A stretch of 64,000 bases of DNA from Paenibacillus sp. HW567. GTDB lineage: Bacteria; Bacillota; Bacilli; Paenibacillales; Paenibacillaceae. Shown here piece after piece: positions 1 to 10,643 of this stretch. The notes beneath the pieces were generated by a model, which worked only from the letters and a program-made list of their open reading frames with translations, was not told the DNA's origin and made no database searches. The stretch covers positions 346,667-410,666 of the forward strand of contig NZ_KB910518.1 of the NCBI RefSeq assembly GCF_000374185.1, given 5' to 3'. The first letter of the stretch is position 1. Each line of letters opens with the position of its first letter. Position numbers and translations under genes: made by a program.

Positions 1-723
1 GGTAAAACGAATTGCTGCAAAAATATGAAGGTTTTCGGCGTGCATATTGACGGAGGCATGAGGGAACGAGTAGTTATACCTGCCCAACATTTGCTCAAAA
101 CAGAAGGCCTTACCCTGGACCAGTCCGCGATGCTTGAACCGCTTGCGATTGGGGCGCATGCCATACGCCGCTCAGGAATCCGCCCAGGGGACACCGTACT
201 CGTTATTGGAGCTGGACCGATCGGTCTGGGCGTTATGGCTTTGGCCCGTTTTGCCGGTGCTTCTGTCATTGCAATGGATGTGAATGAGGAGCGTCTGAAG
301 TTTTGTCAGACATGGGCTAAAGTTGAGCATACCGTTAATGCCCTTGTGTCCCCCGAAGAGCAGCTTTCCAAGCTGACGAACGGCAATCTGGCACCGGTTG
401 TCATTGATGCGACCGGGAACGCAGGCTCCATGACCGGGGCGTTTGGATATGTCGCTCACGGCGGAACGCTAGTGTATGTTGGACTGGTAAAGAGTGATAT
501 TACTTTTAATGATCCGGATTTTCATAGCCGTGAAATGACCCTTATGGGAAGCCGCAATGCAACCAAGGAGGATTTTGATTATGTCCTGAAGGCAATAAGT
601 GCCGGATACGCGGATATGGACCTGTATATCTCGCACCGCAGCTCCTTTGAGGATATGATATCCAAATTCGATGGCTGGCTGAAGCCAGAATCCAAAGTAA
701 TCAAAGCAATTGTTGAACTCTAG
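1..723 (+). CDS. Zinc-dependent alcohol/polyol dehydrogenase, 5'-truncated by the window edge
   Basis: The reading frame is open from base 1 (GKTNCCKN...) and continues into the methionine at 25, so the true start lies upstream. The visible part holds the last cysteines of the structural zinc lobe (NCC), the GVHxDGG motif of the sorbitol/galactonate-type medium-chain dehydrogenases, and a Rossmann NAD(P)-binding loop GAGPIGLG. The catalytic zinc ligands near the N-terminus are outside the window. It probably oxidises a sugar alcohol or aldonate in the cytoplasm. It ends 30 bases before the GH95 fucosidase gene and is probably cotranscribed with it, which suggests a role in fucose or related deoxy-sugar breakdown. 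That substrate is inferred from context only. Confidence 0.85.
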   Translation, partial: GKTNCCKNMKVFGVHIDGGMRERVVIPAQHLLKTEGLTLDQSAMLEPLAIGAHAIRRSGIRPGDTVLVIGAGPIGLGVMALARFAGASVIAMDVNEERLKFCQTWAKVEHTVNALVSPEEQLSKLTNGNLAPVVIDATGNAGSMTGAFGYVAHGGTLVYVGLVKSDITFNDPDFHSREMTLMGSRNATKEDFDYVLKAISAGYADMDLYISHRSSFEDMISKFDGWLKPESKVIKAIVEL

Positions 724-753
724 TATATTCAAAATAATGGAGGCCACCCTTAG

Positions 754-3132
754 ATGAATATTCAATTTAGCTCTCCTGCGGTGCATTGGGTAGAAGCGCT
801 GCCTGTCGGAAATGGCAGGCTCGGCGCAATGATCTTCGGCGGTATTGAGCATGAACGTCTCGCCTTGAATGAAGACACCTTGTGGTCCGGGTATCCGCGG
901 GATTGGAATAATCCTGGAGCCAAGGAAGTTCTGCCAAAGGTAAGAGAACTCATTGCAGAGCAAAAGTACGAGGCAGCGGATCAGTTATGCAAGCAGATGA
1001 TGGGCCCGTATACGCAATCCTACCTGCCATTCGGTAATTTGCAAATCTGGATGGATCACGGCCAGTTAAGCAGCGGGGATTACAGCCGGAAGCTGGATCT
1101 GTCTACAGGTATCGTAACGGTCACTTATACCATTGGAGGCGTTCGATACACCCGTGAAATATTCGCGTCATACCCGGATCAGGCAGTAATCGTCAGGCTG
1201 TCGGCGAGCAAGGAGGGAGGGCTAAGCTTCCGGGCAACCCTGGATAGTCCGATCAGGTACACGACAAGGGTGGACGGAGATCATTTTACGCTATCCGGTA
1301 CAGCGCCTGAATATGTCGCTCCCAATTATTACGATGTAGAAGATCCGGTAAGGTATGGCGATCCCGAGACATCCAAAAGCTTGCGCTTTCATGGCCGGTT
1401 GGCGGCTATTCAGAAAGGCGGCGCCTTTAAGGCCGATGCAGACGGCCTCCATGTCACTGCAGCGACTGAAGCGACGCTCTACTTCAGTGCAGCGACGACG
1501 TTTGACCCCGGCATGGGTGCAATACATGCGGAGCGTAGTCCGGGACCATTGACCGCTGAGGTGATTCACTCGTTAAGCGGGAAGGGGTATGCCGAAATCC
1601 GGCAACGCCATCTGGAGGATCACCGCCGGTTATTTGACAGAGTCGATTTGCAACTAGGTGAAAGCTTGGCACCCGCTGATATGGCGACCGACCAGCGGAT
1701 TGCCGAATACGGGAGCAGCGATCCCGGCCTGGTGGAGCTGCTGTTCCATTACGGCCGCTACCTGCTGATCGCAAGCTCCCGTCCGGGAACCCAGCCGGCT
1801 AATCTTCAGGGAATATGGAATCAGGATACACGTGCGCCGTGGAGCAGTAATTATACGCTTAATATCAATGCGGAAATGAACTATTGGCCGGCGGAAATCT
1901 GCAACATGGCGGAAATGCATGAGCCGCTCATTGATTATATCGGCAGACTTGCCGTTAACGGCAGGAAGACCGCAGAGATCAATTATGGGGCAAGAGGCTG
2001 GGTTGCCCACCACAATGCCGATCTGTGGGCCCAGACCGCTCCCGTAGGGGATTTTGGCGATGGCGATCCGGTGTGGGCATTCTGGACCATGGGTGGGATA
2101 TGGCTGACTCAGCATCTTTGGGAGCACTATGCGTTCAGCGGGGATGAGACCTATTTGCGGGATACGGCTTATCCGGTGATGAAGGAGTCGGCACTGTTCT
2201 GTATGGACTGGCTGATTGAGAATAAGGACGGTTATCTCATAACCTCTCCCTCCACCTCCCCTGAGCATTTGTTCAAGACTCAAGAAGGGCGTTATGCCGC
2301 CGTCAGCGCAGCCGCAACCATGGATTTATCTCTGATCGCGGAGCTGTTTGAGAATTGTATCCGGTCAGCGGAGCTGCTGAAGATTGATGAAGATTTCGCT
2401 CAAAGCCTCAAGGGAGCCAAAGATAGACTGCTGCCTCTGCAAATCGGGGCCCAGGGCCGGCTTCAGGAATGGTCGGTAGATTTTGAAGATGAGGATGTCC
2501 ATCACCGCCATGTCTCCCATCTGGTGGGCGTGTACCCCGGACGGCTAATTACCGGGCAATCGGCCCCCCAGCTATTTCAGGCGGCGAGAAAATCGCTTGA
2601 AATTCGTGGTGACGGGGGAACAGGCTGGAGCCTGGGCTGGAAAATCGGTCTATGGGCGAGGTTCAAGGATGGCGACCGGGCAGAGCGGCTGATCTCAAAT
2701 CTCTTGAATCTGGTGAAGCCGAACGAACCGGCCAAACATGAAAAAGGCGGAGTATATCCGAATCTATTTGATGCGCATCCTCCGTTTCAAATCGACGGCA
2801 ACTTTGCAGCAACGGCGGGAATCGCGGAAATGCTGCTGCAATCCCACGAGGGGTATCTTGAATTTCTGCCTGCATTGCCCGCACGCTGGCAGGAGGGCTC
2901 GGTCAAGGGATTGAGGGCCCGCGGCGGCTTTGAAGTCAGCCTGAACTGGAAGGATGGCCGGACGGCGGAAGCGGAGATTGTTGCTAATCTTGGCGGAGTA
3001 TGCTCCGTCCTTGCCGACTCGCCGGTATGGGTCGGGGGAGAGGGAGCGAAGAAGCAGGTGGAGCCCTCAGACGGCCTGATTAAATTCCCGGTAACAGCCG
3101 GAGAGAAGTATGTGCTGTCTTTTACAGAATAA
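754..3132 (+). CDS. Glycoside hydrolase family 95 alpha-L-fucosidase-like enzyme
   Basis: 792 residues, the usual length for a cytoplasmic GH95. It starts at an ATG eleven bases after GGAGG (739-743). The N-terminal beta-sandwich has the family signature ([24 protein letters not shown]). The (alpha/alpha)6 barrel carries the expected active-site groups: the Asn pair N370/N372 in the segment [11 protein letters not shown], the general acid E504 in TSPEH, and D681 in FQIDGNF. GH95 enzymes invert alpha-1,2-fucosyl or alpha-L-galactosyl linkages. No signal peptide is seen, so it probably acts on imported oligosaccharides. The neighbouring dehydrogenase and MFS transporter fit a small catabolic set. 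Family assignment is firm; the exact linkage and sugar are not readable here. Confidence 0.93.
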   Translation: MNIQFSSPAVHWVEALPVGNGRLGAMIFGGIEHERLALNEDTLWSGYPRDWNNPGAKEVLPKVRELIAEQKYEAADQLCKQMMGPYTQSYLPFGNLQIWMDHGQLSSGDYSRKLDLSTGIVTVTYTIGGVRYTREIFASYPDQAVIVRLSASKEGGLSFRATLDSPIRYTTRVDGDHFTLSGTAPEYVAPNYYDVEDPVRYGDPETSKSLRFHGRLAAIQKGGAFKADADGLHVTAATEATLYFSAATTFDPGMGAIHAERSPGPLTAEVIHSLSGKGYAEIRQRHLEDHRRLFDRVDLQLGESLAPADMATDQRIAEYGSSDPGLVELLFHYGRYLLIASSRPGTQPANLQGIWNQDTRAPWSSNYTLNINAEMNYWPAEICNMAEMHEPLIDYIGRLAVNGRKTAEINYGARGWVAHHNADLWAQTAPVGDFGDGDPVWAFWTMGGIWLTQHLWEHYAFSGDETYLRDTAYPVMKESALFCMDWLIENKDGYLITSPSTSPEHLFKTQEGRYAAVSAAATMDLSLIAELFENCIRSAELLKIDEDFAQSLKGAKDRLLPLQIGAQGRLQEWSVDFEDEDVHHRHVSHLVGVYPGRLITGQSAPQLFQAARKSLEIRGDGGTGWSLGWKIGLWARFKDGDRAERLISNLLNLVKPNEPAKHEKGGVYPNLFDAHPPFQIDGNFAATAGIAEMLLQSHEGYLEFLPALPARWQEGSVKGLRARGGFEVSLNWKDGRTAEAEIVANLGGVCSVLADSPVWVGGEGAKKQVEPSDGLIKFPVTAGEKYVLSFTE

Positions 3133-3198
3133 GTGATTGCGGCTATACACAAGATGATGATCACAAAAATTGGTATCCGATAATAATACAGCGTTGTG

Positions 3199-3234
3199 AA
3201 AGCAACTTGTCTTCGGATGAGTTGCTTTTTGATT
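3199..3234 (+). terminator. Intrinsic terminator after the GH95 gene
   Basis: The arms AAAGCAACT (3199-3207) and AGTTGCTTT (3220-3228) pair around a loop containing TTCG and run into a T-rich tract. It lies 67 bases after the fucosidase stop and separates it from the MFS gene. Confidence 0.8.
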
Positions 3235-3334
3235 TCCGGGGTGGGATTTAGCAATCAAGCCGGAGCCGTCAGGGCTGAGGCCACAGTAGGAAGCAGGCTC
3301 GCTGCATGGGAATGAAAGGGAAGGGATCTTGATA

Positions 3335-4534
3335 ATGAAATGGGAAATGGGCACAATACGAGGGATTCTTTCTACCAGAGATAGGGAGTCGGAAGTGCTT
3401 TTGAAGATGCGGGGGCTCTACCTTTTTACAGGACTGGCTGGAGGGATCTTTAATCCTTACGTGACTTCACTGCTTGTTCATCAAGGATTGACCAGCCAGG
3501 TGATCGGGGTCATGATGGCATTTGGCACCTTGCTTGCCATTTTGGTTCAGCCCCTCTGGGGGATTATGGTAGACCGCTATCAAAGAACACGTCTGGTGCT
3601 GATCCTGACCTTGATCGTTCCGGGAACGCTGGTTTATTTTTATAACGTTAAATGGCTTGCGGTTATTATTCTGGTGTACAGCCTGTACACTATTTTTCAG
3701 AGTACCCAGACTCCAATTGCTGATTCGTATGCTGTGGAGGCTGCCCGTGCGGCGGGTACTTCCTATGGGACGATCCGGCTGTTCGGCAGTATTGGCACCG
3801 CGCTGGGAGGCTATTTTGGCGGATTATATCTCAACTGGCTGGGGATTACGGAGTTATGGATTCCGTTTCTGGTCTTTAATCTGCTTGCGCTGACTCTTGT
3901 GATCACCATTCCCACCAATGTGGACAGGAAATCTACAACCGTATCCTTTTCGCAGGGGATCAGGCAATTGCTCAGCAACCGGGTGTTTTTGCTCTTTCTG
4001 GCTGGCTGCTTTCTGGTCAACCAGACCTTAACGGCCTTTAACTCGTTTTTCGTGCTTTCTTTTCAAATGTCTGGCGGAAGCTTTGCGTGGTCCGGGATTG
4101 CCCTGCTTATTGCTTCTATAACCAATGTTCCCGCTATGCTGGCTGCATCCAAAGTACTCAGGAAATATGGCTATGAAAAAACACTCATGTTCGCTTCAAC
4201 GGCTTACATGCTGCGCTGGGCGCTTCAGTGGCTGATTCCGGTCCCAGGTGTTATGATAGGAGTCCAAGTGCTGCATGGTCTTTCCTTTGGCTTTTTCTAT
4301 ATCGCTGCCGTGGAATATGTAGCTTCCGTAACAGGCAAAGAGCTGCAGGCCACAGGACAAAGTCTGTTTAATATGGTGTTTGTGGGCCTCGGCGGCATTA
4401 TCGGGAATTTGCTGAACGGTTATTTGCTGGAGGCTGGCGGACCCGGCTTAATGTATTTCTCCTGCACAGTCAGTGCTGCGCTCGGCACATTGATGCTGTA
4501 CAGGGTAAAGGTTGTATCGCACCGTAATCAATAA
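3335..4534 (+). CDS. MFS transporter of the LacY/nucleoside-symporter-like group
   Basis: About 399 residues with twelve predicted membrane segments. The loop between helices 2 and 3 has the MFS motif GIMVDRYQRTR. The overall pattern resembles the MFS_1-like group (LacY and NupG relatives), which move sugars or nucleosides with protons. The open frame reaches a TTG at 3329, but AAGGGA at 3321-3326 is too close to it; the ATG at 3335 has normal spacing and is preferred. It sits between a fucosidase and an AraC-type regulator, so it may import an oligosaccharide or monosaccharide. The substrate cannot be read from sequence. Confidence 0.85.
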   Translation: MKWEMGTIRGILSTRDRESEVLLKMRGLYLFTGLAGGIFNPYVTSLLVHQGLTSQVIGVMMAFGTLLAILVQPLWGIMVDRYQRTRLVLILTLIVPGTLVYFYNVKWLAVIILVYSLYTIFQSTQTPIADSYAVEAARAAGTSYGTIRLFGSIGTALGGYFGGLYLNWLGITELWIPFLVFNLLALTLVITIPTNVDRKSTTVSFSQGIRQLLSNRVFLLFLAGCFLVNQTLTAFNSFFVLSFQMSGGSFAWSGIALLIASITNVPAMLAASKVLRKYGYEKTLMFASTAYMLRWALQWLIPVPGVMIGVQVLHGLSFGFFYIAAVEYVASVTGKELQATGQSLFNMVFVGLGGIIGNLLNGYLLEAGGPGLMYFSCTVSAALGTLMLYRVKVVSHRNQ

Positions 4535-4559
4535 CATCAATAGGGAAGGGGAGAGGCTA

Positions 4560-6806
4560 TTGAAGCGCAGTTGGTACAGTCGAATGCTTTTTTCGTACTT
4601 CCCTGTCTTTCTTTTAGTGGTATCCGTATTGATTGTGCTGGCCTTTATTATCGTAACCGAGCTGTCCCGCAGCGAAACTCAAAAAGCCAACTATATCTCA
4701 ACAAGCTATATTGTGGACACTGTTGAACGGTCTCTGAGCGATGTGCAGATGAGTGTGATTCAGGAAATTGAGAGCAATTATTTCTATAACGATTTTTTTG
4801 ACCAATCCGGCAGTGCATATCCCGCGAACAGTTCCTACGAAATCGTGCAAAGCATGAACAACCTGGCTGAACGCTTCAGCCTGATCGACTCTATCTATCT
4901 ATACCGCAACAAGGATGCGAAGATTCTAAGCCAAAGCGGGTACGTGGATCTGGAGTTTTTTCATGAAGCTGATTTTATACACCATATTCCTAAGGAAAAA
5001 GATCAGCTTGCGTGGAGCCCTGTGCGGATGTTCCAGCCAAGGAATTCCAAGCAGCCGCATCAGGTGGTCAGCCTGGTCAGAAGGCTCCCGATTCCTTATG
5101 GCTCGGAAGGTTATATTGTGATCAATGTCAATGTGTACCGTTTGGAGCGCATGGTGGACAGTCTGACGAATGGAGAATTGTCATTCCTGAGAATGAAGGA
5201 TTCAGCCGGTACGCTGGTGTACGATTCCTCCGAATCAACGGGCGATAAGAATATCAGGATACTGTCTACCATAAAAGCGGAAAATTTGGGTTGGACTTTT
5301 GAGAGTGGACTCAAAGCAGGCCGGTTATTTGCCTGGATCTCAGTCATTTCCTATGTCTGGTTTATTATTGGGCTTGTAACGATCTCTTTGGGCGTACTCT
5401 ATATTATATATATCACCAGGCGCAATTACAGGCCGATTCATCAGTTAATGGTGCGGATTCAATCGCTGCAGTTGCGTGGCAAGAATGAGGCTCCTGCTTC
5501 CATCGAATCGGATGAGCTGACTCTGATGCACAACGCACTGGACAAGCTGGTTCAAATAACAACCGATTACGAGCGGGAGCGCTATGAGAATCTGATTATT
5601 CAACGCAGGCAACTGTTCATGGATATTACCACCGGAGAACGGCTGAATGATATCCCGGAAAGATTGGAAACGCTGGACCCTTTTGAGGGCAAAGGGGATT
5701 TCGGTGCCTATGTTGTATTCGCGGCCGACATGAATCGTCTGGATGAATTTCAGGCGTTGTCTCTGCAGGACCAGAACCTACTGAAGTTTGCCCTGACCAA
5801 TGTATTGAGCAATCTGATGGCGGAGAAGCAGATGCAGGCTTGGTCCGAGTGGATAAGCGGCCAGCGTGTGGTTACCATTATTGGACTTAGAGAACAGCAA
5901 TCCACTTATGATGCAGAAAGCCTGCTTGATCTGGCGAAGAGCTGCCATAGCTGGGTACTGGAGAATCTGCGGATTTCTCTCTCGCTCGGCATCGGCTCTG
6001 TTGTCTCCCGTTGGGAGGATATCCATCTTTCTTATGCGGCAGCAGACGAGTTGCTTAGCCACAGGCTGTCGCTGGGAACCGATATTGTAGCGGATAACGC
6101 AGATCAGCCGGATGATTCAGCGATGCAGAGTTATATTTATTTCGAGGATTTCACGCAGTTGGTCCGGGAATTCCGTCTCTCAGGGGAGAACTGGCGAACC
6201 AGGCTGGTCGAATTATTCGACTCCTTCCGGAAGAACCGCTTGAAGGATAACGAGATTTACATGCTGCTGGAAGTTATGCTGCAACTGCTGGAACGGGAGT
6301 TTGGCGGGCTTTCTGAAACCCTTGACCGGCAGTTTGCGAGAGCCAGGATAGCTGACATGAAGGAGCAAATCAGAAAGTGTACTGAGCTTGAGGAGATCAG
6401 TGAAATTTTAACGGAATGGCTCAATGAGACTTACCATGTCTATGTTTCCGTGAATGAGCTGAAGAGCCACCGGGTCATGATTACCGAGGTTAAGCATTAT
6501 ATCGAGGAGAACTACGTTAACTCCGATCTTTCCTTGAACCATCTTAGTGAACGGTTTCGAATATCCGGCAAATATGCCAGCTATTTGTTCAAGGAAGAGT
6601 TCAACATGAAATTTGTAGATTTCCTTGCAGAGCTTCGGGTAAGCAAAGCCAAGGAATTGCTGGACCGGACAGCGGACAGTATTCAGGATATTGCCATACA
6701 GGTTGGTTACGCCAACGCCATTACCTTCGGGAGAGTCTTCAAACGGGTAACGGGAATGACACCCGGCGATCACCGGAAGCTTAAATTAAATAAAGATGAC
6801 GAATAA
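4560..6806 (+). CDS. Membrane-bound AraC-family regulator, YesN-like, with extracytoplasmic sensor
   Basis: About 748 residues when started at the TTG at 4560, which follows the purine-rich GGAAGGGGAG with good spacing; the frame extends to a TTG at 4512 inside the MFS gene, a less likely start. Order: N-terminal membrane helix (about residues 8-30), an extracytoplasmic sensor of some 230 residues, a second helix (about 260-285), a cytoplasmic linker, and a C-terminal double HTH AraC domain (about the last 100 residues) with the signature IQDIAIQVGYANAITFGRVF. Such proteins sense an extracellular sugar and activate neighbouring transport operons. The sugar ABC operon starting at 7135 is the obvious target. 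Confidence 0.9.
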   Translation: MKRSWYSRMLFSYFPVFLLVVSVLIVLAFIIVTELSRSETQKANYISTSYIVDTVERSLSDVQMSVIQEIESNYFYNDFFDQSGSAYPANSSYEIVQSMNNLAERFSLIDSIYLYRNKDAKILSQSGYVDLEFFHEADFIHHIPKEKDQLAWSPVRMFQPRNSKQPHQVVSLVRRLPIPYGSEGYIVINVNVYRLERMVDSLTNGELSFLRMKDSAGTLVYDSSESTGDKNIRILSTIKAENLGWTFESGLKAGRLFAWISVISYVWFIIGLVTISLGVLYIIYITRRNYRPIHQLMVRIQSLQLRGKNEAPASIESDELTLMHNALDKLVQITTDYERERYENLIIQRRQLFMDITTGERLNDIPERLETLDPFEGKGDFGAYVVFAADMNRLDEFQALSLQDQNLLKFALTNVLSNLMAEKQMQAWSEWISGQRVVTIIGLREQQSTYDAESLLDLAKSCHSWVLENLRISLSLGIGSVVSRWEDIHLSYAAADELLSHRLSLGTDIVADNADQPDDSAMQSYIYFEDFTQLVREFRLSGENWRTRLVELFDSFRKNRLKDNEIYMLLEVMLQLLEREFGGLSETLDRQFARARIADMKEQIRKCTELEEISEILTEWLNETYHVYVSVNELKSHRVMITEVKHYIEENYVNSDLSLNHLSERFRISGKYASYLFKEEFNMKFVDFLAELRVSKAKELLDRTADSIQDIAIQVGYANAITFGRVFKRVTGMTPGDHRKLKLNKDDE

Positions 6807-6853
6807 TAAAAGCGTAAATCCGGACAAGCGGCTTCGGGTTTACGCTTTTATTC
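6807..6853 (+). terminator. Intrinsic terminator after the AraC regulator gene
   Basis: AAAAGCGTAAATCCG pairs with CGGGTTTACGCTTTT across a short GC-rich loop, followed by ATTC. The 281 bases from 6854 to 7134 hold no gene. They are AT-rich leader sequence for the sugar ABC operon, with a weak catabolite-element-like motif at 6921-6934 that I do not accept as a site. Confidence 0.85.
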
Positions 6854-7134
6854 AATAGGGAAATAAATACAAGTAACGAACTGTGTTATTTATATGTTAG
6901 ATATATAATTGCAAAACACATGAAAGCGGTTAACTTCTGTGCGAAAATTGTATAAATGTTATGAAAAATGACACAAACCATTGAAATTCATCAGAAAAAT
7001 CAATATGAAACATGTATATTGTGTAAAAATACTAATGATGTGATAATACGTTCCATGATCGGGCCGCATGAATTAGAAAAACAAAAGGGCGGCTGGATTA
7101 ATATCAACATTCGAAAGGGTAAGGTGATAGGGAT

Positions 7135-8727
7135 ATGGTAATCGGTCACACCAAAAGAAAAATGGCTCTTGGTCTTTCGGCAGTTCTTGTTTCTTCAGTG
7201 TTATTGTCAGCGTGTTCATCAGAGAATTCCAGCGCAAGCAACGGTGGGAATTCAGGACAAGCCGGAAGCTTGAAAATCGAAATTTTTGATCGCGGCAACG
7301 CACCTGCAGGTCAAACGGCAGCCAACAATTTTTTGACCAATTACGTTAAAGAAAATTTCGGTAAAGCTAACAATATTGATGTTGAATTTGTCCCGATTCC
7401 CCGCTCGGAAGAAGTGACCAAGCTTAATGTATTGATGGCTAGCGGTACCGATATTCCCGACATCGTCTTCACCTATGACTCTGGTACATTTAACAAATAT
7501 GCTGAGCAAGGCGGGCTAACAGATCTAACATCTCTATTAGATGAACACGGTCAGAACCTGAAATCCTTCCTTGGAGAAGATACATTGAAATACGGCCAGT
7601 ATGGAGGCGTTCAGTACGCTATTCCTGCAAAACGTTCGACGGTCGGCAAATATGCCTCATTTATTCGCCAGGATTGGCTGGATAAGCTGGGATTGCCGGT
7701 TCCTGCCACCACCGATGAATTGTACAATACGCTAAAAGCCTTCAAGGAGAAGGACCCGGGTGAGACCGGCGGAAAAGTAATTCCACTTGGTATGACGATT
7801 GCTCCCGGACAGTACGAATCTCTGATTTGGTCCTTTATTAAGCCTGTGACGGACCAGGAGCGGTTTGAACTCACACAGAATCTGAGCTCCAGAGATTACC
7901 CGGTGCTGTTGCCCGGCTTCAAAGACGGCGTTCAATATTTGAACAAGTTGTACAACGAAGGCTTGATTAGCAAGGACTTTGCCTTGGATGAGAATAAGGA
8001 GACAATTACGCAGAATATTGGCTCTGGGATAGTGGGAGCATTCAGCGATGACAATGATGCCATCTTCTATCCGGACGGCACTTATGATGTGCTGTCGCAG
8101 AATAAACCGGATGCGGTTCTTACCGCTATTGATCCATATACGAACAGTGAAGGCAAGCATGCTAAGCCGGTTTCCGCTCCTAACGGCATGTACATCATGA
8201 TTCCGAAATCCAGCAGGCATGCGGTTGAAGCGATTAAGTATCTGAACTGGATGGCTTCCGATGACCACTTGTTATACATCCAGAACGGGATCGAAGGAGA
8301 GCATTATACACTTGAGGATGGCGTTCCTGTCTCGATTCCGGACATGTCTGTAGAGTCGGCTAACAAGCTGGTTGGCGGCGGGGATATTGGCATTATCGCC
8401 AATGGCCGTATTTTTGAGAGCCAGGAGAAGAATGATAAGGCTTTTGTAAAGAGCTTCAGAGCCAAGTATCAAGACATTATTGCGAAGTCGCTGGCCATTT
8501 CGAACACCGATGCCATTGAACCCGTCTTCACCAAACGCCCGATTGAAGCTGAGAGCAAATACGGCACTACACTTAGTGAAAAAGCGAAGCAACTGATTGT
8601 GAAATCAACAATGGTGTCCCCTGATCAATTTGATGCGACCTATGAGAGCATGCTGAAGGATTATATGTCTAATGGCGGACAGGCTATTCTGGATGAACGC
8701 AAGGCTGCTTACGCAGAGAATAAATAA
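7135..8727 (+). CDS. Extracellular sugar-binding lipoprotein of an ABC importer (LplA/YtcQ type)
   Basis: 530 residues starting at ATG after AAGGTGAT (7121-7128). A basic N-terminus and hydrophobic stretch end in the lipobox LLSAC, so it is anchored on the outer face of the membrane. The mature part has the family-1 solute-binding layout typical of Paenibacillus LplA relatives (IPDIVFTYDSGTFNKYAEQG near the N-terminus, NGMYIMIPKSS and LNWMASDDH further on). It would capture an oligosaccharide and deliver it to the two permeases encoded next. No ATPase is encoded in this operon, which is normal for this group because a shared MsmX-like ATPase usually serves. The preceding AraC regulator probably controls it. 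Confidence 0.9.
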   Translation: MVIGHTKRKMALGLSAVLVSSVLLSACSSENSSASNGGNSGQAGSLKIEIFDRGNAPAGQTAANNFLTNYVKENFGKANNIDVEFVPIPRSEEVTKLNVLMASGTDIPDIVFTYDSGTFNKYAEQGGLTDLTSLLDEHGQNLKSFLGEDTLKYGQYGGVQYAIPAKRSTVGKYASFIRQDWLDKLGLPVPATTDELYNTLKAFKEKDPGETGGKVIPLGMTIAPGQYESLIWSFIKPVTDQERFELTQNLSSRDYPVLLPGFKDGVQYLNKLYNEGLISKDFALDENKETITQNIGSGIVGAFSDDNDAIFYPDGTYDVLSQNKPDAVLTAIDPYTNSEGKHAKPVSAPNGMYIMIPKSSRHAVEAIKYLNWMASDDHLLYIQNGIEGEHYTLEDGVPVSIPDMSVESANKLVGGGDIGIIANGRIFESQEKNDKAFVKSFRAKYQDIIAKSLAISNTDAIEPVFTKRPIEAESKYGTTLSEKAKQLIVKSTMVSPDQFDATYESMLKDYMSNGGQAILDERKAAYAENK

Positions 8728-8806
8728 GGTCTGACCAGGAACGGCGCGGTCACTAGGCCGCGCTGCTCCTAATACAAGCCCCTGATAGAACGGAGGAGGA
8801 ACCGGT

Positions 8807-9709
8807 TTGGGACACACTCGTTATTTTCGCAGAAATTGGCAGATGTACGCATTGCTTCTCCTGCCTATTATGTTCTTTATTATTTTCAAATATGGTCCGA
8901 TGTACGGCGTGCAAATTGCATTTAAGGATTTTAACTTTTTTAAAGGGATTGGCGGAAGTGAATGGATTGGATTCGATGGTTTCCGCGAGGTATTCGCGAA
9001 CCCCGATTTCTACTTAACACTACGCAATACGTTAATGCTGAATTTTCTGGACCTGATCGTTTCTTTTCCGGCACCCTTGATTATTGCCATTATGCTGTTC
9101 GAGCTCAAAGTTGTTTGGTTTAAAAAGCTGTCTCAGACAATCCTCTATATCCCGCACTTTATTTCCTGGGTTATCATCGGGGGGATTGTGTATCAATTGT
9201 TCGGCACCCAGTCGGGGATGATTAACAATTTACTAGTAAGCTTGGGATTCGATGCAGTACCTTTTCTGTCGGATAAAAATTATTGGCTGATCACCTACTT
9301 GCTGACCGGTGTCTGGCAAAGCGCGGGATGGGGAACGATTCTATACCTGGCGGCACTCACTGGAATTAATAAGGAATTGTTTGAAGCGGCTGAAGTTGAT
9401 GGAGCCGGAAGGTTGAAACGGATTCTACACATTACCATTCCGGGAATCAAGCCAACGATCGTTACGCTTCTGATTATAAATTTGGGAAATATGATTTCGA
9501 TCGGATTTGAACGTCCGTTTGTCATTGGCAACCTTGCCGTGAGAGAGTATTCGGATGTGCTGAGTACCTTTGTCTACCGGACAGGTCTGGAATCCGGGCA
9601 GTACACACTGGCTACAGTAGTAGGGTTGTTCCAGGCGGTGGTAGGGTTGATCTTCCTGCTGGTTGCTAACTACATCTCCAAGAAGCTGACAGACGAAAGT
9701 ATTATCTAA
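8807..9709 (+). CDS. Sugar ABC transporter permease, LplB type
   Basis: 300 residues, six predicted membrane helices. It starts at TTG 8807, seven bases after GGAGGAGG (8792-8799). The motif YGPMYGVQIAFKDFNF near the N-terminus is characteristic of the LplB/YtcP branch. The cytoplasmic EAA loop reads EAAEVDGAGRLKRILHITIP and contacts the ATPase. It forms a heterodimer with the product of the next gene. Confidence 0.92.
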   Translation: MGHTRYFRRNWQMYALLLLPIMFFIIFKYGPMYGVQIAFKDFNFFKGIGGSEWIGFDGFREVFANPDFYLTLRNTLMLNFLDLIVSFPAPLIIAIMLFELKVVWFKKLSQTILYIPHFISWVIIGGIVYQLFGTQSGMINNLLVSLGFDAVPFLSDKNYWLITYLLTGVWQSAGWGTILYLAALTGINKELFEAAEVDGAGRLKRILHITIPGIKPTIVTLLIINLGNMISIGFERPFVIGNLAVREYSDVLSTFVYRTGLESGQYTLATVVGLFQAVVGLIFLLVANYISKKLTDESII

Positions 9710-9735
9710 ACAACCTTTTGACAGGAGTGTACATT

Positions 9736-10608
9736 ATGAGTGAAAGAGCAGCTAACAAGGCATTTGATACATTCATTGTTATCTGTCTGACCCTATCGGT
9801 GCTGGCATGTCTAATTCCGTTCATTCACATTTTAGCAGTTTCATTCAGTGGAACGGTGCCGATCACCTCGGGCAAAGTGACCTTGTTCCCGCTGGATTTT
9901 AACATGGAGGCCTATAAAAAAGTTTTTAGTGATATGGCGATGATCCGTTCGCTGGGCTTTACTGTATTTTTGACCGTGTTATACACCGTCTTGTGTATGG
10001 TGATGACCATTTCGGCCGCTTATGCGCTGTCCAAGAAGGATCTGAAGGGCCGTAGAGTCTTCATGTTCATTATTATCGTCACCATGTTCTTCAGCGGTGG
10101 GATTATCCCCGAATACATTCTTACACGTGAGCTGCATCTGCTCAATACGATCTGGGCGCTCATTCTGCCTGGTCTGATCAGTCCGTTCTATATGATCATT
10201 CTGATCTCCTTTTTGTCCGGCATTCCCGATGCGCTGAAGGAGTCTGCGGAGATTGATGGCAGCAGCCAATTCGGCACGCTTATGCGGATTATTCTCCCCC
10301 TTTCCATGCCGGTGCTCGCTACATTGAGCTTGTTCTATGCCGTCGGCAGATGGAATGGATTTCAAGATACATTGATGTATATCACCAAGTCGGAGCTGTA
10401 CCCGCTGCAGTTGAAATTGTATCAGATGATTCAGAACAGCCAGGTGTCGGACCTGATGAGAATGGAAGGGAATGCGGTAAGCACTGTCGTACCGGAAAGT
10501 CTCAAAGCAGCAACCGTTATGTTCGCAACGGTGCCTATTCTTCTGGTATACCCTTGGCTGCAAAAATACTTTGTATCGGGTGCGCTGACCGGAGCAGTGA
10601 AGGGCTGA
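9736..10608 (+). CDS. Sugar ABC transporter permease, LplC type
   Basis: 290 residues from the ATG at 9736, eight bases after AGGAG; a longer frame beginning at 9718 has no ribosome site. Six membrane helices are predicted, with the EAA-type loop ESAEIDGSSQFGTLMRIILP and the C-terminal segment YPWLQKYFVSGALTGAVKG that marks LplC/YtcP permeases. It lies 26 bases after the first permease gene and is the second membrane subunit of the same importer. Confidence 0.92.
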   Translation: MSERAANKAFDTFIVICLTLSVLACLIPFIHILAVSFSGTVPITSGKVTLFPLDFNMEAYKKVFSDMAMIRSLGFTVFLTVLYTVLCMVMTISAAYALSKKDLKGRRVFMFIIIVTMFFSGGIIPEYILTRELHLLNTIWALILPGLISPFYMIILISFLSGIPDALKESAEIDGSSQFGTLMRIILPLSMPVLATLSLFYAVGRWNGFQDTLMYITKSELYPLQLKLYQMIQNSQVSDLMRMEGNAVSTVVPESLKAATVMFATVPILLVYPWLQKYFVSGALTGAVKG

Positions 10609-10643
10609 GGCCAGGTACAGGAAGACGGAGGGAGCTGTATCAG

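Noticed and set aside
1654..2283. Long open frame antisense to the GH95 gene
   Set aside because: It mirrors a well-conserved fucosidase with known active-site residues and has no ribosome site or family features.
6921..6934. Catabolite-responsive-element-like TGAAAGCGGTTAAC before the sugar ABC operon
   Set aside because: The left half fits but the right half misses the conserved positions, and the motif stands alone. Not enough to call a CcpA site.
10350..10643. N-terminal extension of the toroid-like enzyme
   Set aside because: It overlaps the permease gene in another phase; ATG 10644 has a strong ribosome site.
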